A stretch of 64,000 nucleotides of DNA from Mycobacterium colombiense. Its GTDB lineage: Bacteria > Actinomycetota > Actinomycetes > Mycobacteriales > Mycobacteriaceae. Below are positions 53,873-62,056 of this stretch, in pieces. Where the stretch lies: the NCBI RefSeq assembly GCF_001665835.1, contig NZ_LZSX01000079.1, positions 1-64,000 of the forward strand, read 5' to 3'. How positions within the stretch are numbered: the first letter of the stretch is position 1; each line of letters starts with the position of its first letter. A program made the translations under genes and the position numbers. The notes beneath the pieces were generated by a model that was not told where the DNA came from, did no database searches, and was given only the letters and a program-made list of their open reading frames with translations.

Positions 53873-54540
53873 GTGCGGGTGTATTGTCCGGCCGTGGGAT
53901 CCACCCGGCTGTTTCCGTATGACCCGCCCCCGCCAGCAGAGCCTTCCCCCAAGGAGCGAATTCGCGACGCCGCGCTGAGCTGCTTTGCTGTTCGCGGCAT
54001 CGCCGCCACGACGCTGCGTGCGATCGCGGAGACCGCGGAGGTGTCGATTGGGCTGGTGCAGCACCACTTTCGTACCAAGGCCGCGCTAGCCGCCGCAGTC
54101 GATCAGTATGTCCTGCAGGTGGTAAGCGAGGCTTTGGAACCCACAACGTTGCCCGACCCCCCTCCGACGGGCTCAACGCGGCCGGGCGCGCACTGACAGC
54201 ACTTATGGTCGAACGACCCGACGCGATGACCTATCTCAGCCGCGCGCTTGCCGAGGGCGGCGCATTGGGTTCGGTAATCTTCACCGGGCTGTTGGGCATC
54301 AGCGCGGCGCAGCGCGATGAGTTCTCCCGACGGAACAACATCCACCCCGACCTCGATCCCGATTGGGCTGCGCTCAACCCGCTGATCCTGCGTGTCGGCG
54401 CGATCATGCTGCATCCGTACATCGAGCTATACCTGCGGGAATCCTTCTTTACCGAGCCGCAATTGCGCCGCTGGGATGCAGCCGTCACCAACCTCATACG
54501 GCACGGGCAATTCCTCGACGAAGCGACACCTCGGCGTTGA
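53873..54540 (+). pseudogene. TetR-family regulator broken by a -1 frameshift (Rv1353c-like)
   Basis: The first frame (53873-54196) encodes a complete N-terminal helix-turn-helix (ERIRDAALSCFAVRGIAATTLRAIAETAEVSIGLVQHHFRTKAAL) and stops after LPDPPPTGSTRPGAH. The second frame, open at 54205-54540 (MVERPDAMTYLSRALAEGG...), carries the C-terminal ligand domain. Adding one C to the six-C run at 54157-54162 joins them into one protein of about 220 aa (PPSDGLNAAGRALTALMVERPDA), a normal TetR length. It may be a real mutation, a phase-variable tract or a sequencing error. By position with the next two genes it matches the regulator of the Rv1353c-Rv1355c group. Confidence 0.8.
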
Positions 54541-54555
54541 TCTTGCGCTACACAA

Positions 54556-54573
54556 ACCGGGCTCAAACCCGGT
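54556..54573 (+). promoter_or_regulatory. Inverted repeat upstream of moeY-like gene
   Basis: ACCGGG-CTCAAA-CCCGGT is a perfect 6-bp inverted repeat in the 68-bp gap after the TetR remnant, 35 bp before the moeY-like ATG. It could be an operator for the adjacent TetR or a hairpin. Confidence 0.4.
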
Positions 54574-54588
54574 CCGGCTTGCCGCCCA

Positions 54589-54608
54589 GGTGCTATACAC
54601 AAAGCACC
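54589..54608 (+). promoter_or_regulatory. Inverted repeat and -10-like element abutting the moeY-like start
   Basis: GGTGCT (54589-54594) and AGCACC (54603-54608) are perfect inverted arms that end at the base before the ATG. Between them lies TATACA (54594-54599) with a TG upstream, an extended -10. The repeat is therefore better read as a repressor site on the promoter than as an mRNA hairpin. Confidence 0.5.
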
Positions 54609-56735
54609 ATGGATGAGCCCGGCGTAATCGCCTACACCGCGCAACTTCTCGACGCTGCTGAGGCGCACGGCGCGTTGGTGTTGCGGCGACTACACGCCGA
54701 TCCCAACGTGGAGTTCATCGACCGGCTCGATGCACAGACAGCCAACCTGCGTAGCCTTCGGCCCATCCCGCATCCTGAGCTTCTGACAGAGCCCGGCCGC
54801 TGGGCCTACTACCCGTGGCGGCGCACGGTTGTGGCGGTGCTGGGCCCGCGCGGATATCGCGCCGTACGCCTGGACCGCAATCGCAATAACATCACCCCGG
54901 CGGAACAGGACCAGCTGGGCGCACTGCGCATCGGCGTCGCCGGTCTCAGCGTCGGCCACGTCATCGCGCACACCCTGGCGGCCCAGGGATTGTGTGGCCG
55001 CCTTCGGCTGGCTGACTTTGATCATCTCGAGCTATCGAACCTGAATCGGGTGCCTGCCAGCGTGTTCGACCTTGGCGTCAACAAAGCGTGTGTGGCGGCG
55101 CGCAGGATCGCCGAGCTCGACCCGTACCTACCAGTGGAGGTGTTTGACGCCGGACTGACCTTCGATACCGTCGACGCATTTTTGGACGGGCTCGACATCG
55201 TCATCGAAGAATGCGATTCACTGGATATGAAGGCGGTCTTGCGGGAAGGCGCCCGCACCCGCCACATTCCGGTGTTGATGGCGACCAGTGATCGCGGCCT
55301 GATCGATGTGGAGCGTTTCGATCAACAGCCTCAGCGACCGATTCTGCATGGTCTGCTCGGCGACCTCGACATCGGATTGTTGCCCGGCATGAGCAGCCGC
55401 GAGAAGGTGCCCCACATCTTGCGTCACCTTGAGGCCGAACGCCTTTCACCCCGGACGGCTGCCTCACTGTTAGAGATCGATCGCACGCTGTCGACCTGGC
55501 CGCAGGTGGCCTCGGATGTCGTGCTGGGGGCGTCGGCGTTGGCCGAGGGCGTGCGCAGAATTGGGCTCGGCGAGGAGCTTCGCTCGGGCCGTACTCGCAT
55601 CGATATCGGCTGGGCGCTCGACCAACTCGGTGACCCCGACATGTCCAGGCACCACCCAGCGCCGGTAGACCATCCCGAGCCACCGGAACTACCCGGGATC
55701 GCCGGAACCATCGCTGCCGCGGCGATCCGCGCACCTTCCGGGGGAAATGTACAGCCCTGGTATGTCCAAGCCGGACCTACCGAGATCACCATCGATATTG
55801 CCGCGCAACACACGTCGACAATGGACGTCGGATTCCGGGGCAGCGCTGTCGCAGTGGGGGCTGCCCTCTTGAACGCCAGGATCGCCGCCGCGGCTCACCA
55901 CGTTCTGGGCCCCGTCAGCCTCACCGAAAACGGCAACGGATCGCCGCTGCGCGCCACACTGAAATTGAGCGACGGCACCGACCCCGACCTTGCCGATCTC
56001 TATCAACCGATGCTCGAGCGCGAAACCAACCGCCACCACGGCAGTCCCCGGCCGATTGGCGCCGCCACCATCGAGGCGCTGCGCGCCGCGGCGAAGCGGG
56101 AATTCGCGCATTTACACCTCATCACCGACAGAGACGACATCGCGCATGCGGCAACAATTCTTGCCGCGTCCGACCGCACCCGCTACCTGACGCCGCGGCT
56201 GCACAAAGAGATGGTCTCCGAACTGCGCTGGCCCGGTGATGCCGACCCCGACACCGGCATCGACGTGCGCAGTCTGGAACTCGACACCGGAGATCTGGCG
56301 ATGCTCGATATCCTGCGCCGCACCGACGTCATGACCCATCTGGCCCAATGGAACGCCGGCAGGGCCCTCGGTGAAGACGCCCGGGACCGGATATTAGCCA
56401 GTTCTGCGCTGGCCGCGGTCTCCGTACCGGGACAGGACCTTCGCGACTACGCCAGGGGAGGAGCGGCTGTTGAGTTGATCTGGATCATTGCGCAGCGGCA
56501 AGGGCTTTGCGTGCAGCCGGTCTCGCCGGTCTTCCTGTACGCCCACAACGAAACTGAATTCGGCGAGCTGTCAACCCAATTCGCGAATGAGCTAAAGCAA
56601 TTGCAGCGCGACTTCCGAGGTTTAACAGGCATACCTTCCGAACATTCCGCGGTGCTGGTACTCCGGTTCACTGCCGGTCCACCGGCATCGGTACCAAGCC
56701 GCCGCAATTTTGACCGCGGACGGGTGCTTCGTTGA
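54609..56735 (+). CDS. moeY: MoeY-like ThiF (E1-type) / nitroreductase-like fusion protein (Rv1355c-like)
   Basis: A 708-aa protein from the ATG at 54609; the frame is open upstream only through the TetR gene. Residues about 95-330 are a ThiF/MoeB/E1 adenylating fold: GVAGLSVGHVIAHTLA binds nucleotide and ADFDHLELSNLNR is the family signature. The zinc CxxC pairs and an evident catalytic Cys of MoeB are missing. Residues about 375-690 are a nitroreductase-like FMN fold (IRAPSGGNVQPWYVQ; GGAAVELIWIIAQRQGL). The name follows the M. tuberculosis gene, but molybdopterin synthesis is not shown by the sequence. It lies between tetR and the c-di-GMP gene, as in M. tuberculosis. Confidence 0.83.
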   Translation: MDEPGVIAYTAQLLDAAEAHGALVLRRLHADPNVEFIDRLDAQTANLRSLRPIPHPELLTEPGRWAYYPWRRTVVAVLGPRGYRAVRLDRNRNNITPAEQDQLGALRIGVAGLSVGHVIAHTLAAQGLCGRLRLADFDHLELSNLNRVPASVFDLGVNKACVAARRIAELDPYLPVEVFDAGLTFDTVDAFLDGLDIVIEECDSLDMKAVLREGARTRHIPVLMATSDRGLIDVERFDQQPQRPILHGLLGDLDIGLLPGMSSREKVPHILRHLEAERLSPRTAASLLEIDRTLSTWPQVASDVVLGASALAEGVRRIGLGEELRSGRTRIDIGWALDQLGDPDMSRHHPAPVDHPEPPELPGIAGTIAAAAIRAPSGGNVQPWYVQAGPTEITIDIAAQHTSTMDVGFRGSAVAVGAALLNARIAAAAHHVLGPVSLTENGNGSPLRATLKLSDGTDPDLADLYQPMLERETNRHHGSPRPIGAATIEALRAAAKREFAHLHLITDRDDIAHAATILAASDRTRYLTPRLHKEMVSELRWPGDADPDTGIDVRSLELDTGDLAMLDILRRTDVMTHLAQWNAGRALGEDARDRILASSALAAVSVPGQDLRDYARGGAAVELIWIIAQRQGLCVQPVSPVFLYAHNETEFGELSTQFANELKQLQRDFRGLTGIPSEHSAVLVLRFTAGPPASVPSRRNFDRGRVLR

Positions 56736-56834
56736 GCGGTCCCCTGCTGATGCACCACTTATGGATTCCGAGTCTGTTTGGCGCGCAGACCCATGACCCA
56801 GTACGCAATGTCGGCGCAGCCCACGAGTTGAAGC

Positions 56835-56840
56835 TACGGT
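56835..56840 (+). promoter_or_regulatory. -10 element of the GGDEF-EAL gene
   Basis: TACGGT ends 7 nt before the ATG at 56848. The intervening AAGGGCA could also act as a ribosome binding site of a leadered read-through mRNA from moeY. Confidence 0.45.
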
Positions 56841-56847
56841 AAGGGCA

Positions 56848-58716
56848 ATGTCGGGCACGCTAGATCATTTGGTCACCGCTGCCGCCGCAGAGTTGATGGC
56901 GGCCACCGCGGCTGACTCTGCCGCGATGAGTCAACGAGTGCTCGGCGACTTGGTCCGCGAATTGGCTGTGGACTTCAGCTTCCTGCGCCACAACGATCAC
57001 ACGATCCACGCCACGGTGCTCGTCGCCGAGTGGCCGCCACGCAACGCCGACCCCGACCCGATCGGCGTCATCTACTTCTCCGACGCCGACTCCGTCTTCG
57101 CCCAGGCCGAGCACCTCAAAGTGCCGCAAGTCGTGCGTCCCGCGCCGGCGAATGCCGACTACCAACGCAATATCGACGAGGGCACCGGGTGGGGCACGGT
57201 CTCCCTGGCCGCCGTGCCGCTGCTGTCTGGCGACGTAACGACCGGCACGCTGGCCTTCGGCAAGGTCGGAGACCGCGAATGGCTGCCCGAAGAGCTCAAC
57301 GCGGTGCAGGCGATCGCCGCGCTATTCGCCCAATTGCAGGCCCGGGTCGTCGCCGAAGAGCAGATCCACTACCTGGCTGAGCACGACGAACTCACTGGGT
57401 TGCTGAACCGCAGGGCGCTCATCGCCTACCTCGACAAGCGGCTGGCCGAGGGACAGCCGGGTCCGGTCTCGATAGTGTTCGTCTCACTCGACCGCTTCAA
57501 AGTCATCAATGACCGCCTCGGCCAAGACGCCGGCGACCGGTTCATCGTGGCCTTCGCCGCGCTGCTGCGCGAGGCCACCGATGCCGTCCCCACGGTCATA
57601 GCGCGTTTCGGCGGTGACGAGTTTGTCGTCGTGCCGACCGTGCCCATGGACGTCGAGGCTGCCGAAGCATTCGCTCGGTCGCTGCACAACCAGGTTCACG
57701 GACAAGTCTCAATCGACGGTGAGATGCTCAGTCGTACCGTCAGTATCGGCGTCGCGGCCGGCCTACCCGGACACGAGAGCACGTCGGACCTACTGCGTCG
57801 AGTCGACCAGGCCACCCGGTCAGCTAAGGGTTCCGGCGGCAACAAACTCGCAACCTTCAGTCCGGAGATGTCTACGACAGACACGATCCGCAACGACATC
57901 GAACTGCACCTGGAAGGAACGATCGACAGCGGTATCGGGACCTTAGTGCTCCACTACTTGCCGGAGTTCGACATGAATACCGGCGCCATCCTTGGTACCG
58001 AGGCGCTAATCCGTTGGCAACATCCGACTCTGGGGTTATTGATGCCCGATTCGTTCATTCAGGTCGTGGAATCGATCAACCTCGGTGCCAAACTCGGCCG
58101 TCTCGTAATGCGTTCCGCGTGTGCGCAGTTTGGCCTCTGGCAATCACGCGGCGTCGGACAAGGCACGGTGCTACGTGTCAACGTGTCGCCGGTGCAGCTT
58201 GTCACAGATGGTATCGTCGCTGCCGTCGCAGCCACCCTCGACGAGTTCAGTCTCGATCCCAGCACCGTATGTCTGGAGATCACCGAAAGTGTTGTGGTTC
58301 AAGATATCGACGCCACACGCAAAACGTTGTTCGGATTGAAGGATATCGGCGTACAGATCGCCATCGACGACTTCGGCACCGGATACAGTGTGCTGACGTA
58401 TCTGAAATCTCTGCCCGTCGACGCACTCAAGATCGACAAGGGGTTTGTCCGCAGTCTCGATACCAACGCCGGTGATCTGGCGATCGTGCGCTCGACGATG
58501 GCCCTGGCCGAGGCCTTCGGGCTCGAGGTCGTCGCCGAAGGGGTCGAAACCGTGGCCGCGGCCAAGACGCTACTCAGCCTCGGTTGCCATCGCGCACAAG
58601 GCTTTCTGCTGTCCCGCCCGCTGGACAGCTCGGCGATGGAGTCGCTCTTAACCAAACGCGTCGTCCCGATTAACTTCTCCGACACGGGGTCTTCCGGAAG
58701 AGGCAACTCGCTGTAG
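56848..58716 (+). CDS. GAF-GGDEF-EAL c-di-GMP synthase/phosphodiesterase (Rv1354c-like)
   Basis: A 622-aa soluble protein. An N-terminal GAF-like sensor spans residues ~10-165 (FLRHNDHTIHATVLVAEWPP; VPLLSGDVTTGTLAFGK). The GGDEF domain (~185-340) has HDELTGLLNRRAL and an intact RFGGDEF. The EAL domain (~350-605) has TEALIRWQHP, LEITES, DDFGTGYSVLTYLKSLPVDALKIDKGF and AEGVET. Both catalytic motifs look complete, so it may both make and degrade c-di-GMP, switched by the GAF input, as reported for the M. tuberculosis counterpart. It is one of very few such enzymes in slow-growing mycobacteria. It lies 112 bp after the moeY-like gene. Confidence 0.92.
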   Translation: MSGTLDHLVTAAAAELMAATAADSAAMSQRVLGDLVRELAVDFSFLRHNDHTIHATVLVAEWPPRNADPDPIGVIYFSDADSVFAQAEHLKVPQVVRPAPANADYQRNIDEGTGWGTVSLAAVPLLSGDVTTGTLAFGKVGDREWLPEELNAVQAIAALFAQLQARVVAEEQIHYLAEHDELTGLLNRRALIAYLDKRLAEGQPGPVSIVFVSLDRFKVINDRLGQDAGDRFIVAFAALLREATDAVPTVIARFGGDEFVVVPTVPMDVEAAEAFARSLHNQVHGQVSIDGEMLSRTVSIGVAAGLPGHESTSDLLRRVDQATRSAKGSGGNKLATFSPEMSTTDTIRNDIELHLEGTIDSGIGTLVLHYLPEFDMNTGAILGTEALIRWQHPTLGLLMPDSFIQVVESINLGAKLGRLVMRSACAQFGLWQSRGVGQGTVLRVNVSPVQLVTDGIVAAVAATLDEFSLDPSTVCLEITESVVVQDIDATRKTLFGLKDIGVQIAIDDFGTGYSVLTYLKSLPVDALKIDKGFVRSLDTNAGDLAIVRSTMALAEAFGLEVVAEGVETVAAAKTLLSLGCHRAQGFLLSRPLDSSAMESLLTKRVVPINFSDTGSSGRGNSL

Positions 58717-58720
58717 ACGG

Positions 58721-59332
58721 TCAACGGCACCGTTGGAACAGGTAGTAATACGTCGCGGTCTTGTCGTCGAGTTCCGGCTCGTCGCCGGTGGACAGCAGCC
58801 TCCAGCCGTTAGCGAATCGTCGTTCGATCTCGGCGTGATCAATGCCCGGCACCCCGAACCGGCCACCGGGAGGGAACGCGACAATGAATAGCCGCGCATC
58901 GGACGCCGCCACGGCGCTGATCTCCCGGACGTAGGCCTCACGATCGGCGTCACTCATGTTGTGGATGCACCCGTTATCGACGATCAAGCCAAAGCCCGTA
59001 CCGATTCCGGACTGACTCAACTGGGTGACGTCAGCACGGACAAAATCGACCGGAACCTTGGCGGCGCCGGCCTTGGCCCGCGCCTTGTCGAGCGGCTTTG
59101 CGACGTAGTCAACCCCGGTGACCCTCCAGCCCTGCTGAGCAAGGTAGATGGCGCAATCCCCGGTGCCGCATCCCACGTCGAGAGCCGATCCCGCGAGCAA
59201 TGCCGGGGTCTGCGCGCTTCCCTCGACCAGATCCCGCAGACCCTGTCCGATCGGATGGCCCTCCCACGGCGTGAAGCCAACCCGATAGAAGAACCGAAAT
59301 CGCATGTGTCGAGAAGCCATAGCCGCAATCAT
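58721..59332 (-). CDS. Class I SAM-dependent methyltransferase
   Basis: A 203-aa methyltransferase. SAM motif I is LDVGCGTGDCAIYLA near residue 50, followed by VTGVDYVAKPL (acidic ribose contact) and VRADVTQL; IVDNGCIHN marks the post-motif II strand. The size and the WEGHPIGQGLRDLVE opening resemble small-molecule (thiopurine/tellurite-type) methyltransferases. A later ATG (59320) is possible. It is the third gene of a minus-strand cluster, 76 bp after the P450, and ends 4 bp from the convergent GGDEF-EAL gene. It may methylate the P450 product; this is inference. Confidence 0.87.
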   Translation of the reverse strand: MIAAMASRHMRFRFFYRVGFTPWEGHPIGQGLRDLVEGSAQTPALLAGSALDVGCGTGDCAIYLAQQGWRVTGVDYVAKPLDKARAKAGAAKVPVDFVRADVTQLSQSGIGTGFGLIVDNGCIHNMSDADREAYVREISAVAASDARLFIVAFPPGGRFGVPGIDHAEIERRFANGWRLLSTGDEPELDDKTATYYYLFQRCR

Positions 59333-59408
59333 GGCATTCGCGACAACTTGCCGGTCCCCAACCCGCCGGCAGGTGCAGCACTGCGTCAGGACTTAGGCAG
59401 CGGAAAGG

Positions 59409-60779
59409 TTACTGACGTAGTCGTATCTCGGCCCTGATCGGAGCCGCCGCGACCATTGTGAACGGCACGGCCAGCGGGAATTCGTCGGAAAGAGACTTGA
59501 TTTCGACTCGGCGCACGATGGTGGCCAACGCGAGGGTGGCTTCCAGCATCGCGAAGTGGTCCCCGATACACGAGCGTGGCCCGCCCCCGAACGGAACGTA
59601 CTGCCAACGGTCGCGACCGTCAGCGCGCTCGGGACTGAACCGGTCCGGATCGAATCGCAGCGTATCGTCCCACAGGCCCGGGTCGGTTTGTACCGCCATC
59701 CTTCCGAACGCCAGCATGGTGCCGGCTTTGACGCGGTAGCCGGCGACTTCTACGTCGCGCGTCGCCATTCGGGTTCCGGTCGGGCCCGGTGGGCACAGCC
59801 GCAGCGCCTCCTGAAGTACCCGGACGGTAAAGCCCAGCCGCGCAACGTCGTCGGGAGTGAGTTGGCGATTTGGTAGGCCCGCGGCTTCGGCCGCGACGCG
59901 CTGCTGCAAGTCCGGGTGGCGACCCAGCGCCCACAGCGCGTAGGTCAGAGTCGTCGCCGTGGTGTCGTGGCCGGCGAACAAAAAGATGATCATTTCGTCG
60001 CGAATCTCGTTGTCCGATAACGATAGCCCGGTCTCTGGATCGGTGGCGGCGATTAGCGCGTGTACCAGCGGAGCCTCCCTCTCGGGGTCGGCACGACACG
60101 CTTGCAAAATCTCGTCGGCCAGCTCCCGAATCGCCGCGGCCGCAGCGCGGGCACGCCGACGCGCCGGTGTGGGCATCCACTCTGGTGCGCGCAGCGGCCG
60201 CAGCGCGCGCCGCACCGCGTAACTCGTCGCCACGCGCAGCGGCTCGGCGATCGCGTCGGAGCGCTCATCGAGATCCAATCCCAATACCGAGCGCCCCAAT
60301 GCCCGCAACGTCAGCGTGCGGCATTGCGCGTCCAGATCGATCTCGGCGCCGTCGCGCCACTGGGCACGCACGATCTCCGCGGCCTCGGCCATGTGCCCAC
60401 CGAACTGGCGGACACGCTGGCGGGTGAACACCGGTTGCAGGGTGCGTCGGCGCGGCAACCACTCCGAGTGGGGCAAGACGAACAGGTTTCCGCCGAGCAG
60501 CCGACGAAGCTCAGTGGCCACCGTGCTGGTCTTGTCGACCGAACCGTCTCTCACACTGACGATGTCGCGGATGCCTTGTGGTGATGTCGCCAAAACGATC
60601 GGCGGGATCAGCCACTTCGGGCCCAAGGTAACCCGGGTGACAGGCCCGCCGGCATCGCGGAGTCTGTTGGTGCCGGTATGGAATTCCTTGATGGCCTTCA
60701 GTCGATCCCGATACGGAAGCGGGTTTTTCGGGGCCAACGGCAACGCCGCAACGTCGCGCACGGGCTCAGCGATGGACAC
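59409..60779 (-). CDS. Cytochrome P450
   Basis: A 456-aa P450. The I-helix oxygen-activation motif is AGHDTTATT near residue 270, ExxR is LQEALRLCP, and the haem-Cys loop is FGGGPRSCIGDH near residue 400. There is no membrane anchor, so it is a soluble bacterial class I enzyme that needs ferredoxin partners not found in this window. The sequence looks like the CYP-type common in actinobacterial lipid and natural-product oxidation, but I cannot place the subfamily; it is not in the cyp139 position. A GTG start at 60779 is preceded by a TAGGGT -10, so it can be transcribed alone as well as with the gene 29 bp upstream. Confidence 0.93.
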   Translation of the reverse strand: MSIAEPVRDVAALPLAPKNPLPYRDRLKAIKEFHTGTNRLRDAGGPVTRVTLGPKWLIPPIVLATSPQGIRDIVSVRDGSVDKTSTVATELRRLLGGNLFVLPHSEWLPRRRTLQPVFTRQRVRQFGGHMAEAAEIVRAQWRDGAEIDLDAQCRTLTLRALGRSVLGLDLDERSDAIAEPLRVATSYAVRRALRPLRAPEWMPTPARRRARAAAAAIRELADEILQACRADPEREAPLVHALIAATDPETGLSLSDNEIRDEMIIFLFAGHDTTATTLTYALWALGRHPDLQQRVAAEAAGLPNRQLTPDDVARLGFTVRVLQEALRLCPPGPTGTRMATRDVEVAGYRVKAGTMLAFGRMAVQTDPGLWDDTLRFDPDRFSPERADGRDRWQYVPFGGGPRSCIGDHFAMLEATLALATIVRRVEIKSLSDEFPLAVPFTMVAAAPIRAEIRLRQ

Positions 60780-60785
60780 GAGTCG

Positions 60786-60791
60786 ACCCTA
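60786..60791 (-). promoter_or_regulatory. -10 element, probable leaderless promoter of the P450 gene
   Basis: TAGGGT on the minus strand ends 6 nt before the GTG at 60779, inside the 29-bp gap after the upstream gene. It is the same hexamer and nearly the same spacing as at the ABC-F gene. Confidence 0.5.
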
Positions 60792-60808
60792 GAACACTTT
60801 GATTTCTG

Positions 60809-61525
60809 CTATGCCGAGATGCGGCTGAGGATTTCGGCGTTCTCGGCGCACATCAGCTTGAATTGTCCCGGCTCGGCATGTGTGGCAAGGGTGCGACGAT
60901 CCCACCACATCACCTTGGTCCGGTAGTCCTCACTGGGATACGCCGCCGCCGGCACGCGGTTAGCCACGACGCCCCCAGAGGACTGCCACTGCTCCAGCAC
61001 GTGAGCCGCCGCGGTGGCCATCACGAACTGAACACCCAGCAAAGTCATCATCGGCAGCGCGGTGCGGGCCAACACGGTGGACAGCGCGCGATTGCCATAT
61101 TCGCGAGAATTGGTCCACGCGCCTTTTACCTCCACGACGCCAAACGGAAGCCGGTTGGAAATCATATGGCGCAGCAACGGAAGACCCGGATTGCCTTTCC
61201 ATTCCTCGAGAGCGTGGGAGTCCTCCGGCGAGCGCAAAGGCCCGACAACACGCGTACCTCCGACGACTCGCCCTTGCGGGTCAAGCGCAGCAAAAAACAG
61301 GGACGTGTCGGCTCCATCCTGAATCTGGTCGACGTCGAGCACCCAATCCAGCCCGTGCCGGCGATAGCTGTTCAGCGCGCCTTCCAGGTACTGATTCCAC
61401 AGATCAGGCTCCGCGGCCGGCGTCGCCGCGGTGACCCAGCACCCCGTCGAGTGATCGCGCCAACCAAACCCCGAATCCGACCACGGGCCGTCAATCCCGA
61501 GCCCCGTGATTTGCACCGCTTCCAT
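60809..61525 (-). CDS. Unrecognised protein, possible acyltransferase/autoinducer-synthase-like fold
   Basis: A 238-aa soluble protein from the ATG at 61525, which has GGAGG at ideal spacing; a further 10 codons upstream are open but unlikely. The middle (ADTSLFFAALDPQGRVVGGTRVVGPLRSPEDSHALEEW), the VVEVKGAWTNSREYG strand and the helix-strand ALPMMTLLGVQFVMATAAAHVLEQW loosely recall the order of elements in LuxI/GNAT-type synthases, where an acyl chain joins an amine. This is pattern-based and unproven. It heads a cluster with a P450 and a methyltransferase, consistent with a small-molecule or lipid-amino-acid pathway. Confidence 0.65.
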   Translation of the reverse strand: MEAVQITGLGIDGPWSDSGFGWRDHSTGCWVTAATPAAEPDLWNQYLEGALNSYRRHGLDWVLDVDQIQDGADTSLFFAALDPQGRVVGGTRVVGPLRSPEDSHALEEWKGNPGLPLLRHMISNRLPFGVVEVKGAWTNSREYGNRALSTVLARTALPMMTLLGVQFVMATAAAHVLEQWQSSGGVVANRVPAAAYPSEDYRTKVMWWDRRTLATHAEPGQFKLMCAENAEILSRISA

Positions 61526-61800
61526 ACGTGACCTCCGCTTATTCGCCGTTACCAACGAGTAATTTTTTGAACGCCTCTGAATCGTTTGCTAATTTGACTC
61601 GCGACAAATTAACCAAAGGGATTGTGACATAAACGGACGAATTCGACCGCAGCGCGAGGGCAATAGCTCACGAAAAGGCTCTTGTGGCGCATTTGTTTTG
61701 GCCGCCAGGTCCCGCTGTGGCGCCGCGACGCCGATACTGAGGCTGCCGCACCGAAACCGCGACGCGGCATCTCGATCCCTCGTCGCAGTACCGTGACGGC
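61526..61800. other. AT-rich divergent intergenic region
   Basis: This 275-bp gap between the minus-strand cluster and the small plus-strand gene is richer in A/T than its surroundings (for example AATTTTTTGAACG and GACAAATTAACC). No ORF is supported. It should hold the promoter of the unknown-P450-methyltransferase cluster; TTGACT at 61595-61600 is -35-like on the plus strand but lacks a partner. The drop in GC may mark the edge of an insertion. Confidence 0.4.
61789..61794 (+). promoter_or_regulatory. -10 element, probable leaderless promoter of the 82-aa protein gene
   Basis: TACCGT ends 6 nt before the ATG at 61801, the leaderless spacing. Confidence 0.5.
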
Positions 61801-62049
61801 ATGCCCGACGAACCAGTCACGCCCAGCTCCACCGGGCCCGTGCCCGAATACGACGACGCCGGTGTGCCGACCTTCGAGTCGGTGCGCGAACAGATCGAGG
61901 CCCGGTACGCGACCGCGCAAGGCGCCGCCGAACTCGACGCCGACTCACCCGAAGGCCGCTCGGTCGACGAACAATACGACGAACGCCGGCGTGCCGCGGC
62001 CGAGCGGCTGGCCCAGATCCGGGAGTCGATGCGGCCCGAGCAGGGATGA
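61801..62049 (+). CDS. Small acidic protein, function unknown
   Basis: An 82-aa protein, strongly acidic, with a disordered Pro/Ser N-terminus (MPDEPVTPSSTGPVPEYDD) and a C-terminal helix with alternating charge (EQYDERRRAAAERLAQIRESMRPE). The segment VPTFESVREQIEARYATAQGAAELD looks like a compact helical core. No membrane span or signal peptide. It converges on uvrA with a 7-bp gap. A small conserved protein lies at a similar place beside uvrA in M. tuberculosis, and this may be its counterpart. Confidence 0.75.
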   Translation: MPDEPVTPSSTGPVPEYDDAGVPTFESVREQIEARYATAQGAAELDADSPEGRSVDEQYDERRRAAAERLAQIRESMRPEQG

Positions 62050-62056
62050 CCGGGGC

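Noticed and set aside
54609..56735. Assignment of the MoeY-like protein to molybdopterin synthesis
   Set aside because: Zinc-binding and catalytic Cys features of MoeB are not seen, and no other cofactor genes are near; only the name by homology was kept.
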